Source: Ralstonia sp. RRA
GTDB taxonomy: Bacteria; Pseudomonadota; Gammaproteobacteria; Burkholderiales; Burkholderiaceae
DNA length: 64,000 bases
Direction of reading: 5' to 3'
Assembly (NCBI RefSeq): GCF_037023145.1
Contig: NZ_CP146091.1
Coordinates: 3,596,001-3,660,000 of the forward strand
This document shows, one piece after another, positions 39,142-48,160 of this stretch. The number at the start of each line of letters is the position of its first letter. The stretch's first letter is position 1. The notes under the pieces were generated by a model. The model did no database searches. It worked only from the letters and a program-made list of their open reading frames with translations, and was not told the origin of the DNA. The translations under genes were made by a program, and so were the position numbers.

Positions 39142-39747
39142 TTAAAAGACGCCACGCTCGGTGACGATGCAATCGAGCGCGATGTCGTGCGGTTGCGGCG
39201 CGATGGATTCCACCCGGTTCACCTCGAATGCCACGCCAATGGTGTGTGGACGATGGCCGGCGGCGTGCAGCGCGGCGAGCGTGCGGTCGTAGAAGCCGCC
39301 ACCGTAGCCGATGCGATAGCGCTGCGCATCAAAGCCGACGCAAGGAATCAGCAAGGCATCGGGCGTTTCCATCTCACCCGAGCGGGGGATGGGGATGTTG
39401 TACGCGCCCGTCGCCATTTCACAATCGGGCGTCCATCGCCGAAACTGCAAGGGCGAAAGCTTGTCAGTCACCACGGGCAGCAGTGCGTGGCGCGTGGCAT
39501 CCGTCGTCAACCAGTGGCCCAGCACGGTCAACGCATCGAATTCGCCCTGCGTTGGCCAGTAGGCGGCCAGGCGTTTGACGGGCAGCGTGCGCAGCAGGTC
39601 GGCCAGGTGGTGCGCCAGTGCGGCGTCATGGGCAACGCGGTCCGGCAGCGCAGCGCGCGCGTCGAGCAGCATGGCGCGCAGTGTGCGGCGGGATTCGATC
39701 GGCGTAGTGGGGTTGGCCGGATCGTGCGGGTTCCCTAAGGCTGACAT
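39142..39747 (-). CDS. 5-formyltetrahydrofolate cyclo-ligase
   Basis: 201 residues; start ATG at 39747. An open frame reaches far beyond upstream (to 41871), but only this part matches a family and the rest is antisense to slt. Motifs: RRTLRAMLLDARAALP at the start, LAAYWPTQGEFDALTVLGHWL, VVTDKLSPLQFRRWTP and the ATP/Mg loop IPCVGFDAQRYRIGYGGGFYDRTLAAL. It converts 5-formyl-THF to 5,10-methenyl-THF with ATP. Only 42 bp separate its start from that of the divergent slt gene. Confidence 0.9.
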   Translation of the reverse strand: MSALGNPHDPANPTTPIESRRTLRAMLLDARAALPDRVAHDAALAHHLADLLRTLPVKRLAAYWPTQGEFDALTVLGHWLTTDATRHALLPVVTDKLSPLQFRRWTPDCEMATGAYNIPIPRSGEMETPDALLIPCVGFDAQRYRIGYGGGFYDRTLAALHAAGHRPHTIGVAFEVNRVESIAPQPHDIALDCIVTERGVF

Positions 39748-39789
39748 GGGATAATTCAGCGACCTAACAGTGATGGGACGGGGTAGGAG

Positions 39790-41751
39790 ATGGCATTGAA
39801 GGGCAAGGCAGTATATCGCGCAGTGGCGCTGGCTTTTGCAGGGGTGATCGGCATCGGCGCGGTGGGTCCGCTGAGTCCGATTGTGTTGGCCGGGCCAGCC
39901 AAGCGCCAGGCGCCGCAAGGCATTCCGGCCAATCCGGATGACGCCTTTGTCGAGTTGCGCAATGCCGCACGTCGCAATGACGTGTCGCGCGCGTGGGAGT
40001 TGGCCGACAGCCTGTCCGACTACCCGATCCAATCCTACGTGCAGTATTTCCGTATCAAGCCGCAGCTCTTTGATGCGAGCGGCTATGCGCGCACCGATGC
40101 GCCGGACGATGAGATCCGCCCGTTCCTGCAACGCTACCAGGGCGAGGCGATTGCCGACCGTTTGCGCAACGACTGGCTGCTGGTGCTCGGCAAGAAGCGC
40201 GACTGGGCCACCTTCGACGTCGAGTATCCGAAGTTCGTGCTCAAGGACGACACGCAGGTCGAGTGCTATGCCCTGCTGTCGCGCGCCATGAAGGGTCAGA
40301 ACGTGGCCGCCGATGCGCGCAACACGCTGTCCGATCCGAAGGGCTACGGTGAAGGCTGTATCGATCTGATCGGGTATCTGGCGCAATCGAACCAGTTCAC
40401 GCGTGCGGACGTTGCCTTTGCGGCCCGGCTGTCGCTGGAGCAGAACCTGGTGACGCAGGCGTCGCGTATCGCGGCGGTGCTGTCTCAGGGCGATCGCGTC
40501 GACAACGATACGCTGGCCAACGTCACCCGCATGGCGCGCAATGATCCGTCGCAGGCCACGGCGTATCTGATGTCGCAGAGCGGCAGCCTCTCCCGTGAAG
40601 AGCAAGGCGCGGGCTGGGGCGTGATCGGCCAGTACGCGGCCAAGAAGCAAACGCCGGATGCGCTCGATGCCTACCGTCGCCAACTGACGCTGGGCGGCGA
40701 TGCGTGGCTGTCGGACGATTCGCAGGAATGGCGCGTACGCACCGCCCTGCGCGCGGGCGATTGGAAGATGGTGCGCCAAGCCATCGACAAGATGCGCCCC
40801 ACCCTGCGCGATCGTGATCCGGCCTGGACGTACTGGTACGGCCGTGCGCTCAAGGCAGACAATCGTAACGACGACGCCAACAAGCAGTTCCAGTCGATCG
40901 CCGGGCAGTTCAACTTCTACGGCCAACTGGCGCAGGAAGAACTCGGCCAGCGCATCACGGTGCCGCCAAAGACCACCGTGACCGATGCCGAGATCGACCC
41001 GATGGGCCGCAACCACCCGGGCTTCGGTCGTGCCAAGCGTCTGTATGACCTGAACCTGCGCTTCGAAGGCAACCGGGAGTGGAACTGGGAGCTGCGCAAC
41101 ATGAGCGACCGCGAGCTGATCGCCGCGGCGGAATACGGCCGCAAGCTCGGCCTGCTCGATCGCACCGTCAACTCGGCCGACAAGACTCGCGCCGAGCATG
41201 ACTTCTCGCTGCGCTTCCCCACGCCGTTCCTCAACGTGGTGCAGCGCAACGCCGAAGCCGTTGGTCTGGACATCGCCTGGGCCTACGGCCTGATCCGCCA
41301 GGAGTCGCGCTTCATCATGGATGCGCGCTCGTCGGTGGGCGCCTCGGGCCTGATGCAGGTGATGCCGGAAACGGCCAAGCGCGTGGCCAAGAAGATCGGC
41401 CTGCCGGGGTTCCGCCCCTCGCAGATGAGCGACATCGATACCAACGTGCTGCTGGGCACGAGCTATCTGTCGATGATCCTGACGGATCTCGATAGCTCGA
41501 TGACGCTGGCGACTGCCGGCTACAACGCCGGCCCTGGCCGCCCGAAACGCTGGCGTTCGACGCTCACGCGTCCGGTGGAAGGTGCGATCTTCGCCGAGAC
41601 GATTCCCTTCAACGAGACGCGCACGTATGTGAAGAACGTGCTGTCCAACGCCACGTACTACAGCGCGTTGATGACCGGCCGCCCGCAGTCCTTGAAGGAC
41701 CGCCTGGGCAAAGTCGGGCCGGAGGCGGTGACGCCGGACGACTTGCCATAA
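39790..41751 (+). CDS. slt: soluble lytic murein transglycosylase
   Basis: 653 residues. After a signal peptide (VALAFAGVIGIGAVGP..), a long alpha-superhelical U-domain of tandem helical repeats takes up residues about 40-480. The catalytic domain follows: AWAYGLIRQESRFIMDARSSVGASGLMQVMPETAKRVAKKIG, with catalytic Glu near residue 505, then ATAGYNAGPGRPKRWRS and NETRTYVKNVLSNATYY. It cuts the glycan between MurNAc and GlcNAc. The TAGGAG motif touches the ATG and is spaced better for a TTG at 39796, so the start may be two codons later. Confidence 0.93.
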   Translation: MALKGKAVYRAVALAFAGVIGIGAVGPLSPIVLAGPAKRQAPQGIPANPDDAFVELRNAARRNDVSRAWELADSLSDYPIQSYVQYFRIKPQLFDASGYARTDAPDDEIRPFLQRYQGEAIADRLRNDWLLVLGKKRDWATFDVEYPKFVLKDDTQVECYALLSRAMKGQNVAADARNTLSDPKGYGEGCIDLIGYLAQSNQFTRADVAFAARLSLEQNLVTQASRIAAVLSQGDRVDNDTLANVTRMARNDPSQATAYLMSQSGSLSREEQGAGWGVIGQYAAKKQTPDALDAYRRQLTLGGDAWLSDDSQEWRVRTALRAGDWKMVRQAIDKMRPTLRDRDPAWTYWYGRALKADNRNDDANKQFQSIAGQFNFYGQLAQEELGQRITVPPKTTVTDAEIDPMGRNHPGFGRAKRLYDLNLRFEGNREWNWELRNMSDRELIAAAEYGRKLGLLDRTVNSADKTRAEHDFSLRFPTPFLNVVQRNAEAVGLDIAWAYGLIRQESRFIMDARSSVGASGLMQVMPETAKRVAKKIGLPGFRPSQMSDIDTNVLLGTSYLSMILTDLDSSMTLATAGYNAGPGRPKRWRSTLTRPVEGAIFAETIPFNETRTYVKNVLSNATYYSALMTGRPQSLKDRLGKVGPEAVTPDDLP

Positions 41752-41793
41752 GCCACGCAAACGAGCGACGCCAACAAGCGACGACATCGTCAT

Positions 41794-41821
41794 AAAACGC
41801 CCGCAGCAATGCGGGCGTTTT
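41794..41821 (+). terminator. Rho-independent terminator of slt
   Basis: AAAACGCCCGC-AGCAAT-GCGGGCGTTTT, an 11-bp perfect stem ending in TTTT, 43 bp after the stop. Confidence 0.9.
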
Positions 41822-41960
41822 GCATTGGGGCGGGCGTTCTGACGGTCACAACGGTGCCGCACGCAGCACATCGCACTGTTGCGCCTTGGGGGCGGTCGCT
41901 TTCGGGATGTATTGTGGTGGAGCCCCCTCTGTCCCTCTCCCCCCGTCTTGGAGATGCATC

Positions 41961-42965
41961 ATGCACACCTCCAATCTGCTCGTTTTTGGTGGCACCGGTT
42001 TTATCGGCACACAGTTGCTCTCGCGGCTGGTGACCGAGACCTTTGCCGCGCCCGGCCTGCCCGAAGGCCGCGTGATCGTGCCCACGCGCGATGCCGAATC
42101 CGCTCGGGCGCACAACCTGACATTGCTGCCGCGCGTGGATGTGATGGATGCCGACATCTACGCCGATGACGCTCTCGACGCGCTATTCCTGGCGCTCACT
42201 GAACGCGGCGGCAAACACTGCGCCGTCATCAACCTCGTCGGCGTGCTGCAGGACGAGCGTGCGATGCCCTACGGCCCCGCGTTCCAGCGCGTGCACGTTG
42301 AATTGCCGCGTCGCATCGTCGCCGCTTGCCGCCGGCACGGCGTAGACCGGCTGCTGCACATGAGCGCGCTGGGCGCTGATCCCGCCGGCCCGTCGATGTA
42401 TCTGCGCAGCAAGGGCGATGGTGAACGCGTGGTGATGAACAGTGAGCTGGACTGGACGGTGTTTCGCCCATCCGTTGTGTTCGGCCCGCAGGATCACTTT
42501 CTCAATCTGTTCGCGCGCATGCAGCGCATGGCGCCGTTCGTGCCGCTGGCCTGTGCCGATGCGCGCTTCCAGCCTGTCTACGTCGACGATGTGGCGGCGG
42601 CCTTCGTCAACGCGCTCGACAATGCGACCACCATCCGGCGCGCGTATCCACTGGTCGGCCCGCGCGTCTACACGCTGGCCGAGCTGATGCGTTTTGCCGG
42701 ACGCGCCAGCGGCCACCGTCGCTGGATCGTGCCGCTGCCGGAGGGCCTGGGCCGCATGCAGGCGGCGCTGTTCGAGCACCTGCCCGGCGCACCCATCTCG
42801 CGCGACAACCTCGATTCCATGCGGGTCGACAATGTCAGCGCGGAGCCGGTCGCACCGGAGCTCGGTATCCACCCGCTCGGCATGGAGGCCGTGATGGTGC
42901 CAGCGCTGGCCGGATTCGACCCCAATTCTGGATTGAGCGCGGCACGCGCCCGGGCACATCGTTAG
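41961..42965 (+). CDS. NAD(P)-binding epimerase (complex I NDUFA9-like family)
   Basis: 334 residues from the ATG at 41961 (ribosome binding site TTGGAGATGCATC). Rossmann motif NLLVFGGTGFIGTQLLSRLV at the N-terminus. AVINLVGVLQDE, the triad-like KGDGERVVMNSELDWTVFRPSVVFGPQDHFLNLFARM and YVDDVAAAFVNAL follow, matching bacterial NDUFA9-like SDR proteins. They are found close to house-keeping genes, with a suspected role in respiratory complex or quinone/nucleotide-sugar handling. Substrate unresolved. Confidence 0.85.
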   Translation: MHTSNLLVFGGTGFIGTQLLSRLVTETFAAPGLPEGRVIVPTRDAESARAHNLTLLPRVDVMDADIYADDALDALFLALTERGGKHCAVINLVGVLQDERAMPYGPAFQRVHVELPRRIVAACRRHGVDRLLHMSALGADPAGPSMYLRSKGDGERVVMNSELDWTVFRPSVVFGPQDHFLNLFARMQRMAPFVPLACADARFQPVYVDDVAAAFVNALDNATTIRRAYPLVGPRVYTLAELMRFAGRASGHRRWIVPLPEGLGRMQAALFEHLPGAPISRDNLDSMRVDNVSAEPVAPELGIHPLGMEAVMVPALAGFDPNSGLSAARARAHR

Positions 42966-43007
42966 CGAAGCCTCACGCGGTGCGCCGCGTTTGTGAGGCC
43001 AGCTAAC
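42961..43007. terminator. cruciform-forming hairpin at the end of the epimerase gene
   Basis: Nested perfect arms: GTTAGC/GCTAAC outside and GCCTCAC/GTGAGGC inside, with an inner GCGG/CCGC. It includes the stop codon. There is no T tract, so termination is less sure than for the other hairpins. Confidence 0.5.
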
Positions 43008-43030
43008 AACCGTAGCCAATCCGTTTCATT

Positions 43031-43058
43031 TTGTCGCGCTGCAGCGCAGGGCTAGAAT
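43031..43058 (+). promoter_or_regulatory. candidate sigma-70 promoter for the GST-cca operon
   Basis: TTGTCG (43031-43036) and TAGAAT (43053-43058) with a 16-bp spacer, leaving a leader of about 115 bases before the GST start codon. Confidence 0.45.
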
Positions 43059-43181
43059 GACTCGTTCGCCCCACGCTGCAGCCCCATTCTCCATCGCCAA
43101 ACACAAGAGCGTTCTGGTGCGTCGGCGTGACATACGCGAACTCCCACAATAATTGCAGTGCACTCTCCAAGGACGGGAATC

Positions 43182-43871
43182 ATGAAACTGGTCATCGGCA
43201 ACAAGAACTATTCGTCGTGGTCGCTACGCCCGTGGCTGCTGGCCAAGCAGGCCGGCATTCCGTTCGAAGAGATTCGCGTGCGTCTGTTTGTTGAAGGGTT
43301 TTCCACCGAAATCCGCCGCTACTCGCCGGCTGGCCGCGTGCCGGTGCTGGTGGACGGCGACATGACCGTGTGGGATTCGCTCGCCATCTGCGAGACGCTG
43401 GCCGAGCGCTTTCCGCGTGCGCAACTGTGGCCGGCGGACCCGAAGGCCCGCGCGCACGCCCGTTCAGTCTGCGCCGAGATGCACTCCAGCTTCGGCAACC
43501 TGCGCAGCAACATGCCGATGAACGTGACGGCCGTGCTGCCCGGCATGGGCTGGAACGTTGCCGTGCAGCGCGACATCGACCGCATCGCGCAGATGTGGAC
43601 CGAGCTGCGCCAGAAGTACGCATCGGAAGGCCCGTTCCTGTTCGGCCACTTCACGGTGGCAGACGCGTTCTATGCGCCGGTGGTCAGCCGCTTTGCCACG
43701 TACGGCGTGCGCCTGCCCGAAGCCGCCAAGGCCTATGCAGACCACATTCTCAACCTGCCCGCCATGCAGGAGTGGATTGACGGCGCACGCGCTGAGAACG
43801 ACTTCATCGCCGACGATGAGCCGTACCGCACCGCGCTGGATGAGGAAACACTGGTCGCCGCCAATCAATGA
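43182..43871 (+). CDS. glutathione S-transferase family protein
   Basis: 229 residues, ribosome binding site AAGGACGGG. Thioredoxin-fold N-terminal domain (KLVIGNKNYSSWSLRPWLLAKQAGIPFEEIRVRLF, then PAGRVPVLVDGDMTVWDSLAICETLAE with the glutathione-contacting D-S pair) and an all-helical C-terminal domain (GPFLFGHFTVADAFYAPVVSRFATYGVRL). Ser in SSWS is the likely catalytic residue, as in the Ser-type bacterial class close to YfcF. It overlaps the cca gene by 4 bp (ATGA). Confidence 0.9.
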   Translation: MKLVIGNKNYSSWSLRPWLLAKQAGIPFEEIRVRLFVEGFSTEIRRYSPAGRVPVLVDGDMTVWDSLAICETLAERFPRAQLWPADPKARAHARSVCAEMHSSFGNLRSNMPMNVTAVLPGMGWNVAVQRDIDRIAQMWTELRQKYASEGPFLFGHFTVADAFYAPVVSRFATYGVRLPEAAKAYADHILNLPAMQEWIDGARAENDFIADDEPYRTALDEETLVAANQ

Positions 43872-45154
43872 CGGAGCGCGCAGCACAGACTGAGGCGATC
43901 GTCGATCCAGCCACGCATGGGTTGGAGGTGTATGCCGTGGGCGGTGCGATTCGTGATGCGCTGCTCGGGCTGCCCGTGCAGGATCGCGACTACGTGGTTG
44001 TTGGTGCCACGCCGGAAGACCTGGAGGCACGCGGCTTTCGCGCCGTCGGCAAGGATTTCCCGGTCTTCCTGCACCCGCGCACGCAGGCCGAGTACGCGCT
44101 CGCCCGCACCGAGCGCAAGACGGCGGCCGGCTACAAGGGCTTCTCGGTCTACTACGCGCCCGACGTCAAACTCGAAGACGACCTGATCCGCCGTGACCTG
44201 ACCATCAACGCGATGGCGCAGCGCGTGGCGGAAGACGGTGCGCTGGTTGGCCCAGTCATTGATCCCTATGGCGGACAGGCCGACCTGGCCGCGCGCACGT
44301 TCCGGCATGTGTCGGATGCGTTCGTGGAAGACCCGGTGCGCATCCTCCGGCTGGCGCGCTTTGCTGCACGCTTTGCCGACTTCCACGTTGCGCCCGAGAC
44401 CAACGCGCTGATGCAGCGCATGGTGCAGGCTGGCGAGGTGGATGCACTGGTCCCCGAGCGCGTGTGGCAGGAAATCGCCCGCGGGCTGATGGAGGCGCAC
44501 CCGCAACGCATGTTTGCTGTGTTGCGCGATTGCGGTGCGCTGGTGCGTCTGCTGCCCGAACTCGATCGGCTGTGGGGTGTGCCGCAGCGTGCCGACTACC
44601 ACCCCGAGGTCGACACCGGCGTGCACACCATGATGGTGATCGAGACCGCCGCCGCCATGGGCGCGCCGCTGCCCGTGCGCTTTGCCGCGCTGGTGCATGA
44701 CCTCGGCAAGGGCACCACGCCCGACGATATCCTGCCGCGCCACATCGGCCACGAAGAACGCAGCGTGCCGATGATCGACGTGGTCTGCCAACGCCTGCGT
44801 GTGCCGACGGATTGCCGGGAACTGGCATTGGTCGTTGCACGCGAGCACGGCAACATCCACCGCAGCGACGGCTTTGATGCGACGGCACTGGTGCGCCTGC
44901 TGGAACGCTGCGATGCATTGCGCAAGCCCGAGCGTTTCCGTCTGGCACTGCAGGCGTGCGAGGCGGATGCCCGTGGCCGGCTGGGGTTTGAGGATCGCGC
45001 CTATCCGCAAACGGAGCGCCTGCTGCAAGCGTTGCAGGCTGCATCGTCCATCGATGCCGGCGCCGTTGCCAAACGCTATGCCGACAACCCGGCGCACATC
45101 AAGCAGGCCGTGCACGTGGCGCGCATCGAGGCGGTCACGCAGGCCGGCATCTAG
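43868..45154 (+). CDS. cca: multifunctional CCA protein (tRNA nucleotidyltransferase with HD domain)
   Basis: 428 residues, ATG overlapping the GST stop. The class II nucleotidyltransferase head carries YAVGGAIRDALLGLPVQDRDYVVVG with the metal-binding D-x-D, RRDLTINAMA and EDPVRILRLARFAARF. The C-terminal half keeps an HD phosphohydrolase site (VHDLGKGTTP), as in the bacterial long form, which adds CCA and also has phosphatase activities. Essential for tRNAs whose genes lack CCA. Convergent with a TetR gene. Confidence 0.95.
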   Translation: MTERAAQTEAIVDPATHGLEVYAVGGAIRDALLGLPVQDRDYVVVGATPEDLEARGFRAVGKDFPVFLHPRTQAEYALARTERKTAAGYKGFSVYYAPDVKLEDDLIRRDLTINAMAQRVAEDGALVGPVIDPYGGQADLAARTFRHVSDAFVEDPVRILRLARFAARFADFHVAPETNALMQRMVQAGEVDALVPERVWQEIARGLMEAHPQRMFAVLRDCGALVRLLPELDRLWGVPQRADYHPEVDTGVHTMMVIETAAAMGAPLPVRFAALVHDLGKGTTPDDILPRHIGHEERSVPMIDVVCQRLRVPTDCRELALVVAREHGNIHRSDGFDATALVRLLERCDALRKPERFRLALQACEADARGRLGFEDRAYPQTERLLQALQAASSIDAGAVAKRYADNPAHIKQAVHVARIEAVTQAGI

Positions 45155-45165
45155 AGAGACTCAGC

Positions 45166-45723
45166 TCAACTCGGCTCGGCCAGCGCGGCCAGCCGCTGCG
45201 ACATTGCAAACAACTTCAGGAAGAACGCACGGAACGCCTCGGGATCGGGGCGTGCCGTGGTTTGCTGCGCGCCGATAAAGCACAGGTGCGCGATGCGGCC
45301 CCAGAACGCAGCGTCGCCCGGTGCGCCGCCATCGAGGCTGCACAGCGAGGTGGCGAAGGCCAGCCGCAGGGCGTCCACACGCTGCATGGTGTCGGCCACC
45401 AGCGGCTCGCGCATCGCCCAGGCGCGGATGGCGACTTCGCGCTGCGGGTGCATTGATGCGGCGACATCGAGGTAGCGCATGAGCAGGGTCTCGGCGGTGT
45501 CGTCGGGCTGGATGAGCGAGAGGATGCTGCCGGTGTAGGTGCGCTCCCACTCGGCAAGCAGGCTGCGCACGTAGTCGTCGCGGCTGGTGAAGTGGTGGTA
45601 GAACGCGCCGCGCGTCACGTTCAGGCGGCGGGCGAGGCGCTCCGCAGAAATGCCGACAGCCCCTTCGATGTCGAGCAACTCGAAACCGGCTTCGATCCAG
45701 TGCGCGCGGGTGGTCTTGGGCAT
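45166..45723 (-). CDS. TetR-family transcriptional regulator
   Basis: 185 residues. Helix-turn-helix in the first 50 residues (HWIEAGFELLDIEGAVGISAERLARRLNVTRGAFYHHFTSRDDYVRSLL). The ligand domain is all helical, with no recognisable signature beyond the family. It is divergent from the flavoprotein gene at 45813, with 89 bp between the starts, and so is its likely regulator. Its stop is 11 bp from the cca stop. Confidence 0.88.
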   Translation of the reverse strand: MPKTTRAHWIEAGFELLDIEGAVGISAERLARRLNVTRGAFYHHFTSRDDYVRSLLAEWERTYTGSILSLIQPDDTAETLLMRYLDVAASMHPQREVAIRAWAMREPLVADTMQRVDALRLAFATSLCSLDGGAPGDAAFWGRIAHLCFIGAQQTTARPDPEAFRAFFLKLFAMSQRLAALAEPS

Positions 45724-45812
45724 GGTGGCGTCCTTGGGGCAAAAACTGACAGGCTGTGTAGGGTGCGCAGCCGGCCGGTATTGTAGGCGCCGTCATCCCC
45801 TTCTTCCTTGCC

Positions 45813-47150
45813 ATGCGACATTTCATCGTTGTGGGTGCGGGCATTGCCGGGCTCAATGCCGCGCGCCATCTGCAGCGGGCCGGCTGCTCGGTCACCGTGC
45901 TGGAAGCGGCACGCTCGCCTGGTGGGCGCATCCGCAGCGTGCCCTTTCACGGCCAGACCATCGAGTGCGGCGCGCAGTTCGTGTCATCGCGCTATCGCTA
46001 CGTGCTGCCATTGCTGCAGGAGGCTGGGCTGGCCTCGCGCCTGCGCAAGACTTCGGCGGTGGCGGCCATGCAGCGCGGGCCGGTGTTCCATGCGGTGCAC
46101 AGCAAGCGCCCATGGACGCTCGGCACCAGCGGCCAGCTCACCTGGGGCGAGACCTGGCAGATGCTGCGCGGCGGCCTCGCAACCGCGCGCGAGGTACGCG
46201 GCGTCGACCCCAGCCACTACGCCAGCCTTGCCGCGTTGGACGACGAGGATGCGCAGGCCTGGAGCACACGCGTGTTCGGCGAGGCGGCCGCGCGCTACTT
46301 TTTCGAGCCGATGGTCCACGGTCTGTACTTTCATCGGCTGGCCGGCACGTCACGCGCGCTGCTGGGTGCGCTCACGGCCTTCAACGGTGCTGATACGCTG
46401 ACGGCCGATGGTGGCTGGCAAGCCTTGCCGCGTGCGATGGCGTCAGCGCTCGACGTGCGTTACGGCGCGAATGTGGAGCAAGTCAGCGAAACGTTGGAAG
46501 GCGTACGCCTGTGCGTGAACGGGGAATGGCTCGATGCCGATGGCGCGGTGCTTGCCGTGCCGGCGCATGTCGCACGCGCATGGTTGCCACAGACCAGGCT
46601 TGGAGAATCTGCGGTGCTGGACGCACGCTACGCACCGAGTGTGCATGTGGCACTGGGGCTCCCGCCGTCCTGGTCGGCGCCCAAGGTGTTCCAGCCGGTG
46701 TACGGCGCGCTGTTTGCGCCGGTGGAAGGCAGTCCGCTGGCTGCACTCACGTTTCAGCAAGGGAAGGCGCCCGGCGATGGCCCGATCGTCTGCGCGATGC
46801 TGGGCGAGCGGGCAGCGGCAGAGGCCGGGCATTTGAGCGATACAGCGCTGGTGCGCTTTGTCGTGGAGGCGATGGCCGCGCACCTGCCTGGCATCGACCG
46901 GGCCGCGGTGTCGACACATCTGCAGCGCTGGGAGGCGGCCGAGCCGCGCTCACCCGTGGGCCGCGCACGTGCGGTTGCTGCCTACCGCAATACGCTTGGG
47001 CGTGATCGCCGCGTCGTCCTGGCGGGAGACTACCTCGGCAGCCCCTGGACGGATGGCGCCGCAGAAACCGGCCACTGGGCCGCACAGCACTTGCTGGCGG
47101 CCCGCATGCTGCAACCGGACCACGCGGCGCTGGCCCGCGCGGTTGCTTGA
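45813..47150 (+). CDS. FAD-dependent amine-oxidase/protoporphyrinogen-oxidase-like protein
   Basis: 445 residues. N-terminal dinucleotide motif FIVVGAGIAGLNAARHLQRAGCSVTVLEAARSPGGRIRSVPFHGQTIECGAQFV is the standard NAD(P)-binding_8/amine-oxidase start. The C-terminal flavin contact reads VLAGDYLGSPWTDGAAETGHWAAQHLL. The middle part is less conserved, so the substrate (amine, porphyrinogen or carotenoid-like) remains open. Divergent from a TetR regulator. Confidence 0.8.
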   Translation: MRHFIVVGAGIAGLNAARHLQRAGCSVTVLEAARSPGGRIRSVPFHGQTIECGAQFVSSRYRYVLPLLQEAGLASRLRKTSAVAAMQRGPVFHAVHSKRPWTLGTSGQLTWGETWQMLRGGLATAREVRGVDPSHYASLAALDDEDAQAWSTRVFGEAAARYFFEPMVHGLYFHRLAGTSRALLGALTAFNGADTLTADGGWQALPRAMASALDVRYGANVEQVSETLEGVRLCVNGEWLDADGAVLAVPAHVARAWLPQTRLGESAVLDARYAPSVHVALGLPPSWSAPKVFQPVYGALFAPVEGSPLAALTFQQGKAPGDGPIVCAMLGERAAAEAGHLSDTALVRFVVEAMAAHLPGIDRAAVSTHLQRWEAAEPRSPVGRARAVAAYRNTLGRDRRVVLAGDYLGSPWTDGAAETGHWAAQHLLAARMLQPDHAALARAVA

Positions 47151-47174
47151 GCCATCTGACGTGGGCCTGTCCTC

Positions 47175-48080
47175 TTACTCGAACGGCGTGTCGTTCGGGT
47201 TGGCGTACAGCGCCTTCAACTGATCGCTCATCTTGAAGTTGAAGTTCAGGCTTTTGGGCGGCACCGGTTTCTCGAACCACTTGGCGTAGAGCGTATGGAT
47301 CTCGCCGCTCTTCATGACGCCGGTGAGCGTGTCGTCCACCAGCTTCTTGAACTGCGGATCATCCTTGCGCAGCATGAAGCCGTACGCCTCGAACGACTGC
47401 GGCGTGCCGGTCACGACCCAGTCGGTGGGCTTCTGTGCGAGTGTGCGTGCGCCGGCCAGCAGCACGTCATCCATCATGAACGCCGCCACGCGGCCGCTTT
47501 GCAGCGTGAGGAAGGATTCGCCATAGTCTTTGCCGCTGATGACGTTCATGTTCATCTTCTTCTCGTCGTTCATCTTGCGCAGGATGCGCTCCGACGTGGT
47601 ACCCGCGTTGGTGATGACCGACTTGCCTGCCAGGTCCGGGAAATCCTTCACGCCCGAGTTCACGCCCGTCAGCAGGCGCGTGCCGGCAATGAAGAAGGTG
47701 GTCGAGAACGCCGTCTGTTGCTCGCGCGATTTCAGGTGCGTGGTCACGCCGCACTCCAGATCCACCGAGCCGTTCTGCACGAGCGACGTGCGGTTCTGCG
47801 AGGTGACCGGAATCTGCTGCACCTGCAGGTTGGGCTTGCCCGTCTTCTGCTTGACCGCGTCGATCACGTGCGAGCACAGGTCCGCCGAGAAACCGATGAT
47901 CTTGTTCTGGCTGTCGCGGTACGAAAACGGAATCGACGATTCGCGCACGCCGATCAGGATGGTGTTGCTGTCCTGGATCTTCTTGAGCGTGCCGTCGAGC
48001 GCCTGCGCCTGCGCACCAACGGCGAACAGGCTAGCCAGCGCCAGCGGGATGGACCGGATACACCGGGTGGTCAAACGCAT
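47175..48080 (-). CDS. GltI-like periplasmic amino-acid-binding protein (orphan)
   Basis: 301 residues from the ATG at 48080, fixed by GGAGGAAGT. Signal peptide ends near residue 26 (FAVGAQA-Q). The mature part is of the same kind as 16370 and 17532: ILIGVRESSIPFSYRDSQNKIIGFSADLCSHVIDAVKQKTGKP, GSVDLECGVTTHLKSREQQTAFSTTFF and LYAKWFEKPVPPKSLNFNFKMSDQL. Again no permease or ATPase gene is beside it. Next to an aminotransferase/keto-acid cleavage operon, which may use the same compounds. Confidence 0.88.
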   Translation of the reverse strand: MRLTTRCIRSIPLALASLFAVGAQAQALDGTLKKIQDSNTILIGVRESSIPFSYRDSQNKIIGFSADLCSHVIDAVKQKTGKPNLQVQQIPVTSQNRTSLVQNGSVDLECGVTTHLKSREQQTAFSTTFFIAGTRLLTGVNSGVKDFPDLAGKSVITNAGTTSERILRKMNDEKKMNMNVISGKDYGESFLTLQSGRVAAFMMDDVLLAGARTLAQKPTDWVVTGTPQSFEAYGFMLRKDDPQFKKLVDDTLTGVMKSGEIHTLYAKWFEKPVPPKSLNFNFKMSDQLKALYANPNDTPFE

Positions 48081-48160
48081 ACTTCCTCCAATGGTTGTGT
48101 GACGCGGCCTTATGTGTGGCCGTCTGTGTGGTGGCTTCGTGGTGATGAATGCGCAGAGCC

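Noticed and set aside
39142..41871. A 909-codon open frame on the minus strand
   Set aside because: Only its last 201 codons (39142-39747) match a family (5-formyl-THF cyclo-ligase). The rest is antisense to slt and is a by-product of high GC.
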